Notes: generated by a model from the letters alone, not told the origin. A stretch of 64,000 bases of DNA from Paramicrobacterium humi (GCF_900105715.1 NZ_FNRY01000001.1:2666001-2730000); one strand, 5' to 3'; positions 34,968 through 44,439 are shown, numbered from the stretch's first letter. Numbers and translations are program-made.

Positions 34968-36626
34968 TCACCGGGATTCGGCGACGAGGCTGCGACCGAT
35001 CGTGAGCCCCGTGAACAGGCAGCCGCCGAGGAACGTGCCCTCGAGCGAACGATAGCCGTGCACGCCTCCGCCGCCGAAGCCGGCCGCCTCGCCGGCCGCG
35101 TACAGGCCGGGAACGGGCGCGCCGGCAAGATCGAGGACGCGGCCGGACAAGTCGGTCTGCAGGCCGCCGAGCGTCTTGCGGGTGAGCAGGTGGAGCTTGA
35201 CGGCGATGAGCGGCCCCGCTTTCGGATCGAGGAGCCTGTGCGGGCTCGCGACCCGGATGAGCTTGTCGCCGCGATAGGCCCGCGCGCCGCGCACCTCCGT
35301 GAGCTGGGCGTCCTTGCCGAAGCCGTTGTCGAGCTCGCGATCACGCCAGACGATCTCATCGCGCACTCGAGCGGTGTCGAGCACACCCGGCTCCGAGAGC
35401 GCCGTCATGCCCGCGAGCAGCTCGTCGAGCGTGTCGGCGACGACGAAATCGGCCCCGTGCCGCTTGAACGCTTCAACGGGTGCAGGTGCGCCCGGCAGCA
35501 CGCGGCTGAGCAGCATCCGAACGTCCTTGCCGGTCAGGTCGGGGTTCTGCTCGCTGCCGGAGAGCGCGAACTCCTTCTCGATGATCTTCTGCGTGAGCAC
35601 GAACCAGGAGTGGTCGAAACCGGCTCGCGTGAGGTGCGCGAGGGTGCCGAGGGTGTCGAAGCCGGGGAACAGGGGAGCGGGCAGTCGTCTGCCCGTGGGG
35701 TCGAGCCAGAGCGAGGAGGGCCCCGGCAGGATGCGGATCCCGTGCGCGGGCCAGACGGGAGACCAGTTCTCGATGCCCTCGGTGTAGTGCCACATGCGGT
35801 CCGCGTTGACGACGCGACCTCCCGCGGCGGATGCGATGCCGATGCCGCGTCCGTCGACGTGGGCGGGGACCCCGGTGAGCATCCGCTCGGGCGCGGGGCC
35901 GAGCCTCTCTGGCCAGTTCTCGCGGACCAGCTCAGGATTGCCGCCGATGCCGCCGGTCGCCATGACGACAGCGTCGGCGGCGATCTCGAACGGCGCGTCC
36001 TCGTCGCGTGAGCTCGGCACCCCGCGCGGCACCGCATCGGGCGTCAGCACGGCGCCGCGCACGCCCGTGACCCTGCCATCCGTCACGATGAGGTCGTCGA
36101 CGCGGTGCCGGTGAAGGAGCGCGAGCCTTCCGGCATCCTGAGCAGCCGTCACACGACGGATGAAGGGTGCGAGGACTCCCGGCCCGGTGCCCCACGTGAT
36201 GTGGAAGCGCGGCACCGAGTTCCCGTGCCCGAACGCGGCGCCCGCCCCGCGCTCCGCCCAACCCACGACGGGGAAGAAACTCACGCCCTGCTCCCGCAGC
36301 CACGACCGCTTCTCGCCCGCGGCGAAGTCGACGTAGGCGCGCGCCCAACGCTCTGCCCACGCGTCCTCCTCGCGGTCGAATCCCGCGGTGCCCTGCCAGT
36401 CCTGCCACGCCAGCTCGACGCTGTCGGCGATGCCCATGCGACGCTGCTCGGGGGAGTCGACGAGGAACAGTCCGCCGAAGGACCACCACGCCTGACCGCC
36501 GAGGGAGGCCGCCGGCTCCTGGTCGAGAACGGCGACGCTGCGGCCCGCGTCGGCCAGTTCAGCGGCGGCGACGAGACCGGAGAGGCCGGCGCCGACGACA
36601 ACGGCGTCGTAGCGCGAGTGGGGCAT
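34968..36626 (-). CDS. FAD-binding dehydrogenase (3-ketosteroid dehydrogenase / fumarate-reductase flavoprotein family)
   Basis: The 552-residue protein has the N-terminal FAD motif GAGLSGLVAAAELADAG and the family segments SLGGQAWWSFGGLFL, DAVVMATGGIGGN and the C-terminal GLYAAGEAAGFGGGG. This is the FAD_binding_2 family, whose members dehydrogenate steroids or succinate-like substrates; the substrate is not evident. GAAGGAGCCACCGC precedes the ATG. It follows the truncated haemoglobin gene by 29 nt and mscS upstream of that, probably as one leftward operon. Confidence 0.9.
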   Translation of the reverse strand: MPHSRYDAVVVGAGLSGLVAAAELADAGRSVAVLDQEPAASLGGQAWWSFGGLFLVDSPEQRRMGIADSVELAWQDWQGTAGFDREEDAWAERWARAYVDFAAGEKRSWLREQGVSFFPVVGWAERGAGAAFGHGNSVPRFHITWGTGPGVLAPFIRRVTAAQDAGRLALLHRHRVDDLIVTDGRVTGVRGAVLTPDAVPRGVPSSRDEDAPFEIAADAVVMATGGIGGNPELVRENWPERLGPAPERMLTGVPAHVDGRGIGIASAAGGRVVNADRMWHYTEGIENWSPVWPAHGIRILPGPSSLWLDPTGRRLPAPLFPGFDTLGTLAHLTRAGFDHSWFVLTQKIIEKEFALSGSEQNPDLTGKDVRMLLSRVLPGAPAPVEAFKRHGADFVVADTLDELLAGMTALSEPGVLDTARVRDEIVWRDRELDNGFGKDAQLTEVRGARAYRGDKLIRVASPHRLLDPKAGPLIAVKLHLLTRKTLGGLQTDLSGRVLDLAGAPVPGLYAAGEAAGFGGGGVHGYRSLEGTFLGGCLFTGLTIGRSLVAESR

Positions 36627-36655
36627 GCGGTGGCTCCTTCGTCACGGGCGCAGGC

Positions 36656-37048
36656 TCACTCCTCGAAGGTGTTCACCAGCGCGTGGGCTGACCTCTCAAA
36701 ATAGTCCCACAGTGTCGCCTCGTGCATCGGTGAAAGGCCGAGAGCGTCGACGGCGGCGCGCATGTGGGCGAGCCAGCGGTCGCGTGCGTCGGGGTTGACC
36801 TTGTAGGGAACGTGCCGCATCCGCAGGCGCGGGTGCCCACGAGTCTCGCTGTACGTGGTCGGACCGCCCCAGTACTGCTCCAGGAACAGCCGCAGCCGGT
36901 CGGCAGCGGGCCCGAGGTCCTCCTCCGGGTACATCGCGGTGAGCACCGGATCGGCGGCGACGCCCTTGTAGAACTCGGTCACGAGCTTGTCGAAGGTCGC
37001 GTGACCGCCGACCTCCTCGTAGAAGCTGACGGCGACGGCGTCGGTCAT
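36656..37048 (-). CDS. glbO: Truncated haemoglobin, group II (trHbO-like)
   Basis: The 130-residue globin has the short 2-over-2 fold signatures FYEEVGGHATFDKLV and LFLEQYWGGPTTYSETRGHP. Proximal His lies in LRMRHVPYKV, and a late Trp in ATLWDYF matches position G8 of group II. It binds O2 or NO and is thought to aid detoxification or oxygen supply to the respiratory chain. The start overlaps the mscS stop by 4 nt (ATGA), so the two are translationally coupled. Confidence 0.93.
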   Translation of the reverse strand: MTDAVAVSFYEEVGGHATFDKLVTEFYKGVAADPVLTAMYPEEDLGPAADRLRLFLEQYWGGPTTYSETRGHPRLRMRHVPYKVNPDARDRWLAHMRAAVDALGLSPMHEATLWDYFERSAHALVNTFEE

Positions 37049-38055
37049 GCGGTTCCCTTCGGTTTGCGCTTGGGCTTGAGACGGCCGAGGCGCGGCGCCT
37101 CGTTCACCGTGATGGGCTTCGTCTTCGGCGGCCGGGCGCCGCCGACGCTGCCTGCGCCCTCCCAGCCCTCGAGGATGACGGTCTCGAGCGACGGCGACTG
37201 CACGGCGAGCTCGTCGAGCGTGATCTTCAGCCGCTGGCGCAGCTCACGGCCCACGTCGTCCTTCGATGACGTGCGCGTCTTGGCGACCAGCCGCAGCACG
37301 ATCGCGTCCTCCGACACCGACTCGATTCCCCACAGCTCGGGAGCGTCGAGAAAGTGCGTGCGCCACTTCGCCTCATGAGAAAGCGCGACAGCCGTCTCGA
37401 GAAGTCGCTCGCGGACGGTGTCGAGGTCGGCGTCGTACGGCACGGCGAGGTCGATGATCAGTCGGGACCAGCCCTGCGACATGTTGCCGACGCGGAGGAT
37501 CTCCCCGTTGCGCACGAACCACAGCACGCCGTTGACGTCCCGGATCTGGGTGATGCGGATGCCGACGCGCTCGACGACGCCCGTCGCGGAGCCCACGTCC
37601 ACGACATCGCCGACGCCGAGCTGGTCCTCGATGACCATGAAGATGCCGTTGAGCACGTCCTTCACGATGTTCTGGGCGCCGAAGCCGAGGCCGGCACCGA
37701 CGGCGGCCGAGAGCAGGGCGAACGAGCTCAGGATGCCGGGGGACACCGCGTGGATGATGAGCAGCACCGCGATGACGACGATGACGACGTTGACGATGTT
37801 GGTGAGCACCGAGCCGAGAGTTCTCGTGCGCTGCACAACACGCACCGCGGCGAGCGGGGAGGCGGCGAGCGCCTGCGTGTCGTCGACGCCGTGGCCCTTC
37901 TTCACACCGCTGACGATGCTCAACACGCCGCGGTGGATGATCACGTGCAGCGCCCACGTGACAAGAACCGCGCAGACGATGATGAGCACGACGTGCACGA
38001 GAACGCCGAGCGGCGAATCGAAGAAGTCCGCGACGCTTTTCCAGAAGGCTGACAC
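37045..38055 (-). CDS. Small-conductance mechanosensitive channel, MscS family
   Basis: The 336-residue channel has three membrane helices: ~18-40, ~85-105, and the pore helix beginning near SAAVGAGLGFGAQNIVKD, with the Gly/Ala-rich packing of MscS TM3. It is followed by the beta domain (DVVDVGSATGVVERVGIRIT) and an alpha-beta domain. The basic tail (KPKRKPKGTA) is extra. It opens on membrane tension to release solutes after osmotic downshift. The start codon is GTG. Downstream it overlaps the haemoglobin gene by 4 nt. Confidence 0.93.
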   Translation of the reverse strand: MSAFWKSVADFFDSPLGVLVHVVLIIVCAVLVTWALHVIIHRGVLSIVSGVKKGHGVDDTQALAASPLAAVRVVQRTRTLGSVLTNIVNVVIVVIAVLLIIHAVSPGILSSFALLSAAVGAGLGFGAQNIVKDVLNGIFMVIEDQLGVGDVVDVGSATGVVERVGIRITQIRDVNGVLWFVRNGEILRVGNMSQGWSRLIIDLAVPYDADLDTVRERLLETAVALSHEAKWRTHFLDAPELWGIESVSEDAIVLRLVAKTRTSSKDDVGRELRQRLKITLDELAVQSPSLETVILEGWEGAGSVGGARPPKTKPITVNEAPRLGRLKPKRKPKGTA

Positions 38056-38096
38056 GAGTGCGAGTGTATCCGTGAGAGGTTCGCGGTTGCTGTGAC

Positions 38097-38134
38097 ACGG
38101 TGCCGGCCCGCCGCTCGAGGCGGGCCGGCACCGT
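38097..38134. terminator. 16-bp hairpin between pepN and mscS
   Basis: ACGGTGCCGGCCCGCC (38097-38112), loop GCTCGA, GGCGGGCCGGCACCGT (38119-38134): a perfect 16-bp stem directly after the pepN stop on the minus strand. It lacks a U-run but is very stable. Confidence 0.75.
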
Positions 38135-38142
38135 CACGCCCG

Positions 38143-40686
38143 TCAGGGCGTGTCGCGTGCCTGTGCGGCGAGAGCGCGCTCCACGCCCGCGAGGTTCTCC
38201 ACGACGAGCCGTCGCAGCGCCGCCGGCTCCTCATGAGCGTCGAGCCATGCGCGCGTGGCATCGCGCAGAGCCTCGTTCGCGATCGGAGAGGGATAGAAGC
38301 CGACGGCGACGTACTCCGCGATCTTGTAGGTGCGGCTGTTCCAGATGTCGAGAACGGACTGGAAGTAGCGCTCGATGTACGGCTCGAGAATCTCGGAGTC
38401 CGTCGCCCGCAGGAACCCGAGCGACGTGCTGCGCACGATCGTGTTCGGCAGGGCGTCCTGATCGAGAACTGACGCCCACGCGGCCTGCTTGCCCTCCGCG
38501 GTGGGGATCGCGGCGCGAGCGTGGGCGGCGGACTGCTGGCCGCTTGCCGTATTGTCCGACGCGAGCGCCTGCTCGATCTCGTCGTCTCCCGCGCGACCGC
38601 CCGCGACGAGAGCGATGAGAAGCTCCCAGCCGAGATCGGTGTCCACGTCCAGGCCCTCGAGCGGGAACCGTCCTTCGCGCAGGCCCTGCACGGAGTCGAG
38701 CTGCTCAGGGGTCTCCGCGACGGCGGCGAAGAACTTCACGAACTGGAACTGCGCGTCGCTTGCCGGCTCGGCGTCGTTCGCGAGCTGCCACAACGCGTCC
38801 GCGACGCGCTGGAGCGTCGCGCGCTGGCGCGAGGGCGACACGTAGTGCGAGGCGGCGAGCACGAGCTGGTTGAGCGTCGTGCGCAGCGTCGTCGACTCCG
38901 TCTCGGTCGCGATGTTGTTGAGGACGAGGTCGACGTAGTCGCTCGCGGGCGTCTCGGCGTCGCGGGTCGAATCCCACGCGGATCCCCACACCAGCGCGCG
39001 GGCGAGCGGGCTCTCGATGCTCGACAGGTGCTCGATCGCGACGCGGAGCGACTGCTCGTCGAGCCGGATCTTGGCGTAGGCGAGATCGTCGTCGTTCACG
39101 AGGACGAGATCCGGGCGCGTCGCGCCGATCGCCTCGGCGACCGCCGTGCGCTCACCGTCGACGTCGAGCTCGAAACGCTTGTCGCGGACGAGTCGGCCCT
39201 CGTGGAGGTTGTAGAAGCCGATGGCGAGACGGTGCGGACGAAGCGTCGGGTAGTCCTCCGCCGCGGTCTGCACGACGTCGAAGGACGTGATCGTGCCTTC
39301 CGCGTCGGTGCCGATCTCGGGTCGGAGCGTGTTGACGCCGGCGGTCTCGAGCCAGAGCTTCGACCAGCTGGCGAGCTCACGGCCGCTCGTGGCCTCCAGC
39401 TCGGCGAGAAGGTCGGAAAGCTCGGTGTTGCCGTACGCGTGCTTCTTGAAGTACTGGGAGACCCCGGCGAAGAACGCCTCCTCGCCGACCCAGGCGACGA
39501 GCTGTTTGAGAACCGATCCGCCCTTCGCGTAGGTGATGCCGTCGAAGTTGACCTGCACGTCCTCGAGGTCCCGGATCGTCGCGACGACCGGGTGCGTCGA
39601 CGGCAGCTGGTCCTGCTTGTACGCCCAGCTCTTCTCCATCGCCTGGAACGTGGTCCACGCCTGCGACCATTCCGTTGCCTCGGCCGTGGAGATCGTCGAC
39701 GCCCACTCGGCGAACGACTCGTTGAGCCACAGGTCGTTCCACCACTTCATCGTGACGAGGTCGCCGAACCACATGTGCGCGAGCTCGTGCAGGATCGTGA
39801 CGACGCGGCGCTCCTTGATGGCATCCGTCACCTTGGAGCGGAACACGTACGTCTCGGTGAAGGTGACCGCGCCCGCGTTCTCCATGGCGCCGGCGTTGAA
39901 CTCCGGCACGAAGAGCTGGTCGTACTTCTCGAACGGGTACGCGTAGTCGAACTTCTCCTCGTAGTAGGCGAAGCCCTCACGCGTCTTCTCGAAGATGTAG
40001 TCCGCATCGAGATACTCGAACAGGCTCTTGCGCGCGAACACGCCAAGCGGAATCGTGCGGCCGTCCCTGCTCGTGAGCTCGCTGCGCACGACTTCGTAGG
40101 GCCCCGCGACGATCGCGGTGATGTAGCTCGAGATGACGGGAGTCGGCTCAAAGCGCCACGTCGCGGCATCCTGACCCTCGGCCACGGGATCGGGAGTGGG
40201 AGAGTTCGACACGACCTGCCATTCGGCGGGGGCGGTGATCGTGAACTGGAACGTGGCCTTGAGATCGGGCTGCTCGAACACCGCGAAGACGCGGCGCGAG
40301 TCGGGAACCTCGAACTGGCTGTACAAGTACACCTCGCCGTCGACGGGATCGACGAAGCGGTGAAGCCCCTCACCCGTGTTGGTGTAGCGCATGTCGGCGT
40401 CGACGACGAGCTCGTTCTCGGCGGCGAGACCCTCCAGCTGGATGCGGGCGCCGTCGGCGACTTGCGCGGGATCGAGCTCGCGACCGTTCAGCGTGACGGC
40501 GTGCACCCGGTAGGTGATCGCGTCGATGAAGCTCGAGGCGCCCTCGCTCGCCGTGAACCGCACGGTCGTCGTGCTGCGGAAGGTCTCGGCGCCCTGTGTG
40601 AGGTCGAGCGCGACCGCGTAGCTCTGCGTCGCGATCAGGTTCTTGCGCTCTTGCGCCTCGACCCGAGTGAGGTTCTCTCCTGGCAC
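38143..40686 (-). CDS. pepN: Aminopeptidase N (M1 family)
   Basis: The 847-residue zinc metallopeptidase has the exopeptidase motif GAMEN. The zinc site HELAH is at 300-304, with the third ligand Glu323 in WLNESFAEW, as in all M1 aminopeptidases. The C-terminal ERAP1-like helical domain (~500-847) completes the usual length (~850). It removes N-terminal residues from peptides in the cytosol, for instance after Clp degradation. The start is GTG behind GGAGCAAGAC. A hairpin follows. Confidence 0.96.
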   Translation of the reverse strand: MPGENLTRVEAQERKNLIATQSYAVALDLTQGAETFRSTTTVRFTASEGASSFIDAITYRVHAVTLNGRELDPAQVADGARIQLEGLAAENELVVDADMRYTNTGEGLHRFVDPVDGEVYLYSQFEVPDSRRVFAVFEQPDLKATFQFTITAPAEWQVVSNSPTPDPVAEGQDAATWRFEPTPVISSYITAIVAGPYEVVRSELTSRDGRTIPLGVFARKSLFEYLDADYIFEKTREGFAYYEEKFDYAYPFEKYDQLFVPEFNAGAMENAGAVTFTETYVFRSKVTDAIKERRVVTILHELAHMWFGDLVTMKWWNDLWLNESFAEWASTISTAEATEWSQAWTTFQAMEKSWAYKQDQLPSTHPVVATIRDLEDVQVNFDGITYAKGGSVLKQLVAWVGEEAFFAGVSQYFKKHAYGNTELSDLLAELEATSGRELASWSKLWLETAGVNTLRPEIGTDAEGTITSFDVVQTAAEDYPTLRPHRLAIGFYNLHEGRLVRDKRFELDVDGERTAVAEAIGATRPDLVLVNDDDLAYAKIRLDEQSLRVAIEHLSSIESPLARALVWGSAWDSTRDAETPASDYVDLVLNNIATETESTTLRTTLNQLVLAASHYVSPSRQRATLQRVADALWQLANDAEPASDAQFQFVKFFAAVAETPEQLDSVQGLREGRFPLEGLDVDTDLGWELLIALVAGGRAGDDEIEQALASDNTASGQQSAAHARAAIPTAEGKQAAWASVLDQDALPNTIVRSTSLGFLRATDSEILEPYIERYFQSVLDIWNSRTYKIAEYVAVGFYPSPIANEALRDATRAWLDAHEEPAALRRLVVENLAGVERALAAQARDTP

Positions 40687-40751
40687 GTCTTGCTCCTATC
40701 GACATCGTGGATCGTGTCCAACGACCCAGCGTAGCGCCGCGCTCTCTGCCG

Positions 40752-40757
40752 TAGGGT
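40752..40757 (+). promoter_or_regulatory. -10 box of the DsbA-like/rpiB/nei operon
   Basis: TAGGGT ends 6 nt before the ATG at 40764, so the operon transcript should be leaderless at its first gene. Confidence 0.5.
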
Positions 40758-40763
40758 GAAACC

Positions 40764-41381
40764 ATGAGCAGCTCTTCCGACACAACGACCGTTGACTTCT
40801 GGTTCGACCCCTCGTGCCCGTGGGCGTGGATGACCTCGCGCTGGGTCGACGAGGTCGCACAGCACCGCAGCCTCGACGTGACCTGGCACATCATGAGCCT
40901 CGCCGTCCTCAACGAGGACACCGACGTCAGCGACGACTACCGTGCGTTCTTCCCGCGCGCTCTGCGCTACACGCGTCTCGTCGCCGCCGCAGCCGAACTG
41001 CACGGCCAGGGGATCGTGAAACCGCTGTACGACGCGCTCGGCACGCGCATCCACCCGGGCGGCAGCACGAACGCCGACGCGGTCATCGCCGGCGCCCTCG
41101 AGGAGGTCGGGCTGCCCGCCGACTTCGCGCGCTACTCCGAGAGCGACGAGTACGACGAGCAGATGCGGGCCTCGCACTTCGACGGCATCAACCGAGTCGG
41201 GCAAGACGTCGGCACGCCCGTGATCGCCGTGAACGGCGTCGCGTTCTTCGGTCCCGTGATCTCCCCGGCCCCGAAGGGCGAGCAGGCGCTCACCCTGTGG
41301 GACGGCGTCGTCGCGGCGGCCTCGTACCCGGGATTCTTCGAGCTCAAGCGCTCGCGCACGGTCGGCCCGCAGTTCGACTGA
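40764..41381 (+). CDS. DsbA-family protein, mycothiol-dependent nitroreductase-like (Rv2466c group)
   Basis: The 205-residue thioredoxin-fold protein has a helical insertion. The active site reads FDPSCPWAW: the nucleophilic Cys is kept, but the second Cys of the CPWC form known from M. tuberculosis Rv2466c is Ala. It is therefore a monothiol type that would need an external thiol such as mycothiol to complete a cycle. The C-terminal VGTPVIAVNG holds the cis-proline loop. It is first gene of an operon with rpiB and a Nei-type glycosylase (15-nt gap). Confidence 0.85.
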   Translation: MSSSSDTTTVDFWFDPSCPWAWMTSRWVDEVAQHRSLDVTWHIMSLAVLNEDTDVSDDYRAFFPRALRYTRLVAAAAELHGQGIVKPLYDALGTRIHPGGSTNADAVIAGALEEVGLPADFARYSESDEYDEQMRASHFDGINRVGQDVGTPVIAVNGVAFFGPVISPAPKGEQALTLWDGVVAAASYPGFFELKRSRTVGPQFD

Positions 41382-41396
41382 CGGCAGGATAGGACC

Positions 41397-41885
41397 ATGC
41401 GCATTCACATCGCCACCGACCACGCCGGCCTCGAGTTCAGCCGCAAGCTGCAGGACTACCTGCGTGACAAGGGGCACGAGGTCATCGACCACGGTCCGAG
41501 CGAGTACGACCCGCTCGACGACTATCCCGCGTTCTGCATCAACGCCGCGCACGCGGTCGTCGTCGATCAGACCGCGGGCGTCGAGGCGCTCGGCGTCGTC
41601 TTCGGCGGCTCGGGAAACGGCGAGCAGATCGCGGCGAACAAGGTCAAGGGCGCCCGCGCGGCGCTCGTGTGGAACACCTCGACAGCCGAACTCGCGCGCG
41701 ACCACAACGACGCGAACGTGATCTCGATCGGGGCGCGCCAGCACAGCTACGAGGACGTGCTCTCCTTCATCGACACGTTCATCGCCCACCCGTTCAGCGG
41801 GGACGAGCGGCACGCTCGCCGCATCGCCCAGCTCGCCGAGTACGAGCAGACCGGCGACATCGCCGGAAAGGTCATCGATCACTGA
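41397..41885 (+). CDS. rpiB: Ribose-5-phosphate isomerase B
   Basis: The 162-residue RpiB/LacAB protein has the N-terminal IATDHAGLEF (His of the phosphate site), the anion-hole GGSGNGEQIAANKV and a later NVISIGARQHSYED. It interconverts ribose 5-phosphate and ribulose 5-phosphate in the pentose phosphate pathway. The stop overlaps the start of the glycosylase gene by one base (TGATG), so they are translationally coupled, an arrangement frequent in Actinobacteria. Confidence 0.95.
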   Translation: MRIHIATDHAGLEFSRKLQDYLRDKGHEVIDHGPSEYDPLDDYPAFCINAAHAVVVDQTAGVEALGVVFGGSGNGEQIAANKVKGARAALVWNTSTAELARDHNDANVISIGARQHSYEDVLSFIDTFIAHPFSGDERHARRIAQLAEYEQTGDIAGKVIDH

Positions 41886-42880
41886 TGCCCGAGGGCCACT
41901 CCGTCCACCGCATCGCCCGGCAGTTCGAGCACAACTTCGCGGGCCGTCGCGTGGCGGCATCCTCACCGCAGGGTCGATTCGTCGAGGGCGCCGCGCTGCT
42001 CGACGGGCGCACGCTCGAGCGCGTCTTCGCCGTCGGCAAGCAGATGTTCGCCGACTTCGGCGATGACGTGTGGCTGCGCGTGCACTTGGGCATCTACGGG
42101 GCGTGGGACTTCGCGGGCGAGATCTCCGTCGATCCGACGATCGCGTCGGCGAACGGTCGCATGGGACAGACGAACCAGCACGGCACCGACATGGCGCTCA
42201 CCGTGCTCGATGAGGCGGGGGAGAACTCGCTTGCGAGCATCGGGGCGCCGCGGCGAGCGCGCGTGCGCATGTCGGAGCAGACGAAGGGCGACACCGACGT
42301 CGAGTGGGACCGCTTCCCGCCCGAGCCCGTCGGGGCCGTGCGACTTCGTCTGCTGACCGAGCACACGGTCGCGGACCTGCGCGGGCCGACGGCCTGCGAG
42401 ATCCGCGACGGGCGCCAGGTGCAGCAGGTCATCGACAAGCTCGGCCCCGATCCGGCGCATGACGACAGCGCGGAGGCGGAGGAGCGCTTCGTGCAGACGG
42501 TGCGCAAGAAGCAGACGCCGATCGGGCTCCTGCTCATGGACCAGAGCGTCGTGAGCGGCATCGGCAACGTGTACCGCGCGGAGCTGCTGTATCGCGCGCG
42601 ACTCGACCCGCACACCCCCGGGCGCGACGTGCCCGAGGAGCTCGTGCGCGAGCTCTGGCGGGATTGGGTGCGACTGCTGCGCATCGGCATCGAGACAGGG
42701 CAGATGATGACGATGGACGGGCTCACGGGCGAGGACTACGCGAAGGCGATGGCCAACCGCGCCGACCGGCACTGGGTGTACAAGCGCGAAGGGCTGCCGT
42801 GCCGCGTGTGCGGAACCAACATCGTGCTCGAGGAGATGGGCAACCGCAAGCTCTACTGGTGCCCCGGATGCCAGCTCTAG
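41885..42880 (+). CDS. Fpg/Nei-family DNA glycosylase (Nei2-like)
   Basis: The 331-residue protein begins MPEGHSVHRIARQFEHNFAG; Pro2 and Glu3 are the catalytic residues of Fpg/Nei bifunctional glycosylase-lyases. The helix-two-turn-helix (SVVSGIGNVYRAELLYRA) and the C-terminal zinc finger (CRVCG ... CPGCQL) are intact. The beginning and the SSPQGRF strand resemble mycobacterial Nei2. It removes oxidised pyrimidines from DNA. It is coupled to rpiB by a 1-nt overlap, and the amidohydrolase gene follows after 10 nt. Confidence 0.95.
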   Translation: MPEGHSVHRIARQFEHNFAGRRVAASSPQGRFVEGAALLDGRTLERVFAVGKQMFADFGDDVWLRVHLGIYGAWDFAGEISVDPTIASANGRMGQTNQHGTDMALTVLDEAGENSLASIGAPRRARVRMSEQTKGDTDVEWDRFPPEPVGAVRLRLLTEHTVADLRGPTACEIRDGRQVQQVIDKLGPDPAHDDSAEAEERFVQTVRKKQTPIGLLLMDQSVVSGIGNVYRAELLYRARLDPHTPGRDVPEELVRELWRDWVRLLRIGIETGQMMTMDGLTGEDYAKAMANRADRHWVYKREGLPCRVCGTNIVLEEMGNRKLYWCPGCQL

Positions 42881-42890
42881 GAGCCGACGC

Positions 42891-44390
42891 ATGAGCGAGT
42901 TCCGCTTGAGCGCGGCGACCCCGGGCTCGGGCGCCGTGCGCACGCTTCTGAACGCCCGGCTGGCCGGCGAGGACGCGCTCGTCGACATCGAGATGACGGA
43001 TGCCGCCATCACGGCGATCCGCCCGGCGCGGTTCGCCGCGACGCGCGGCGAAGCGACCGACCTCGACGGGCGCGTCGTCGTCCCGGGCCTGTGGGACCAT
43101 CACGTCCACTTCACGATGTGGTCGATCGCGAGCACGCGCGTCGACGTGTCCGGAGCGACATCGCCTGCTCAAGCGGCGCGCATCGTGCAATCGGCGGCCG
43201 CCGATGCGGAACTCGTCGTGGGCGTCGGCTTCCGGGACGCGCTGTGGGCGGAAGTCCCCAGCGCGGAGGTCCTCGACGTGGCGCTCGGGGAGCGGCCCAC
43301 CGTGCTCGTCTCGGCCGACCTGCACTCCACGTGGCTGAACTCCGCCGCGATGTGGCGTTTCAACGTAGACCCGGGCTTTGGCGGCCTGCTGAGGGAAGAG
43401 GACGCCTTCCGGGTGCAGAAGCTTCTCGACGAAGTTCCCGACTACGTCTCCGACCGGTGGGCGAGCGAAGCGGCCGACGCCGCGGCCGCCCGCGGTGTGG
43501 TGGGCATCACGGACATGGAGATGACCTGGAACCGCGACGTGTGGGCGCGACGCGCTCAAGCCGGCGCGACACAGCTGCGCGTCCGCTTCGGGATCTACAG
43601 CCAGGATCTCGAGCGCGCCGTCGCCGAGCGGATGCACACAGGACAGCTCATCCCGCATGCCCACGGGCTCGTGAGCGTCGGACCGTTCAAAGTCATCACC
43701 GACGGCTCGCTCAACACGCGAACGGCATACTGCGACGACGCGTACGCCGGCGTCAGCGGACCGTCGGCCACCGGCATCCTGAACGTCTCGTCCGAACGGC
43801 TCCACGCTCTCATGAGCCGGGCGACGGCCGCGGGGCTCGACTGCGCCGTGCACGCGATCGGCGACCGAGCGATCGGGCTGGCTCTCGACGCGTTCCGCGA
43901 CACGGGCGCCAGGGGGAGCATCGAGCACGCCCAGCTTGTGCGCCCCGATGATGTGCAGCGCATGCGCGAGCTCGGCGTGACGGCGAGCGTTCAGCCTGAG
44001 CATGCGATGGACGATCGCGACATCGCTGACCGCGAATGGCCCGGACGCACCGGCCGCGCATTCCAGTTGCGTAGCTTCCTCGACGCGGGCGTTCCCCTCG
44101 CCCTCGGTTCTGACGCGCCCGTCGCTCCGCTTGATCCGTGGACCGGCATCGCCTCCGCCGTCACGCGCAGCAGGGACGGCAGGCAGCCGTGGCACCCGGA
44201 GCAGCGCATCACGGCGCGCGAGGCACTCGCGGCATCCACGCGGCTCGGCCGGATCGCCCCGCAGCAGGGCGACCTGGCGGACCTTGCGATCCTCGACAAC
44301 GATCCGTTGCGCACGCCGGCGGAATCGTTGCGCACGATGCCGGTGTCCGGGACACTGCTCGGCGGACGCTGGACGCACAGCACCCTCTGA
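42891..44390 (+). CDS. Amidohydrolase, metal-dependent (YtcJ-like)
   Basis: The 499-residue protein contains the metal-binding segment VPGLWDHHVHFTMW and the later VHAIGDRAIGLALDAF and SIEHAQLV. The C-terminal LGSDAPVAPLDPW holds the catalytic Asp. This is the amidohydrolase-3 (TIM-barrel) family, often annotated YtcJ, with poorly known substrates (amide or cyclic C-N bonds). It has AGGAG before the ATG, is last in the DsbA-like/rpiB/nei operon, and is followed by a terminator. Confidence 0.88.
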   Translation: MSEFRLSAATPGSGAVRTLLNARLAGEDALVDIEMTDAAITAIRPARFAATRGEATDLDGRVVVPGLWDHHVHFTMWSIASTRVDVSGATSPAQAARIVQSAAADAELVVGVGFRDALWAEVPSAEVLDVALGERPTVLVSADLHSTWLNSAAMWRFNVDPGFGGLLREEDAFRVQKLLDEVPDYVSDRWASEAADAAAARGVVGITDMEMTWNRDVWARRAQAGATQLRVRFGIYSQDLERAVAERMHTGQLIPHAHGLVSVGPFKVITDGSLNTRTAYCDDAYAGVSGPSATGILNVSSERLHALMSRATAAGLDCAVHAIGDRAIGLALDAFRDTGARGSIEHAQLVRPDDVQRMRELGVTASVQPEHAMDDRDIADREWPGRTGRAFQLRSFLDAGVPLALGSDAPVAPLDPWTGIASAVTRSRDGRQPWHPEQRITAREALAASTRLGRIAPQQGDLADLAILDNDPLRTPAESLRTMPVSGTLLGGRWTHSTL

Positions 44391-44413
44391 ACGAGAGAGG
44401 CAGCCAACGCGAA

Positions 44414-44439
44414 CGGGGCCCGGATCGCTCCGGGCCCCG
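44414..44439. terminator. Bidirectional terminator between amidohydrolase and dps genes
   Basis: CGGGGCCCGGA (44414-44424), loop TCGC, TCCGGGCCCCG (44429-44439): perfect 11-bp stem between two convergent genes. Confidence 0.85.
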
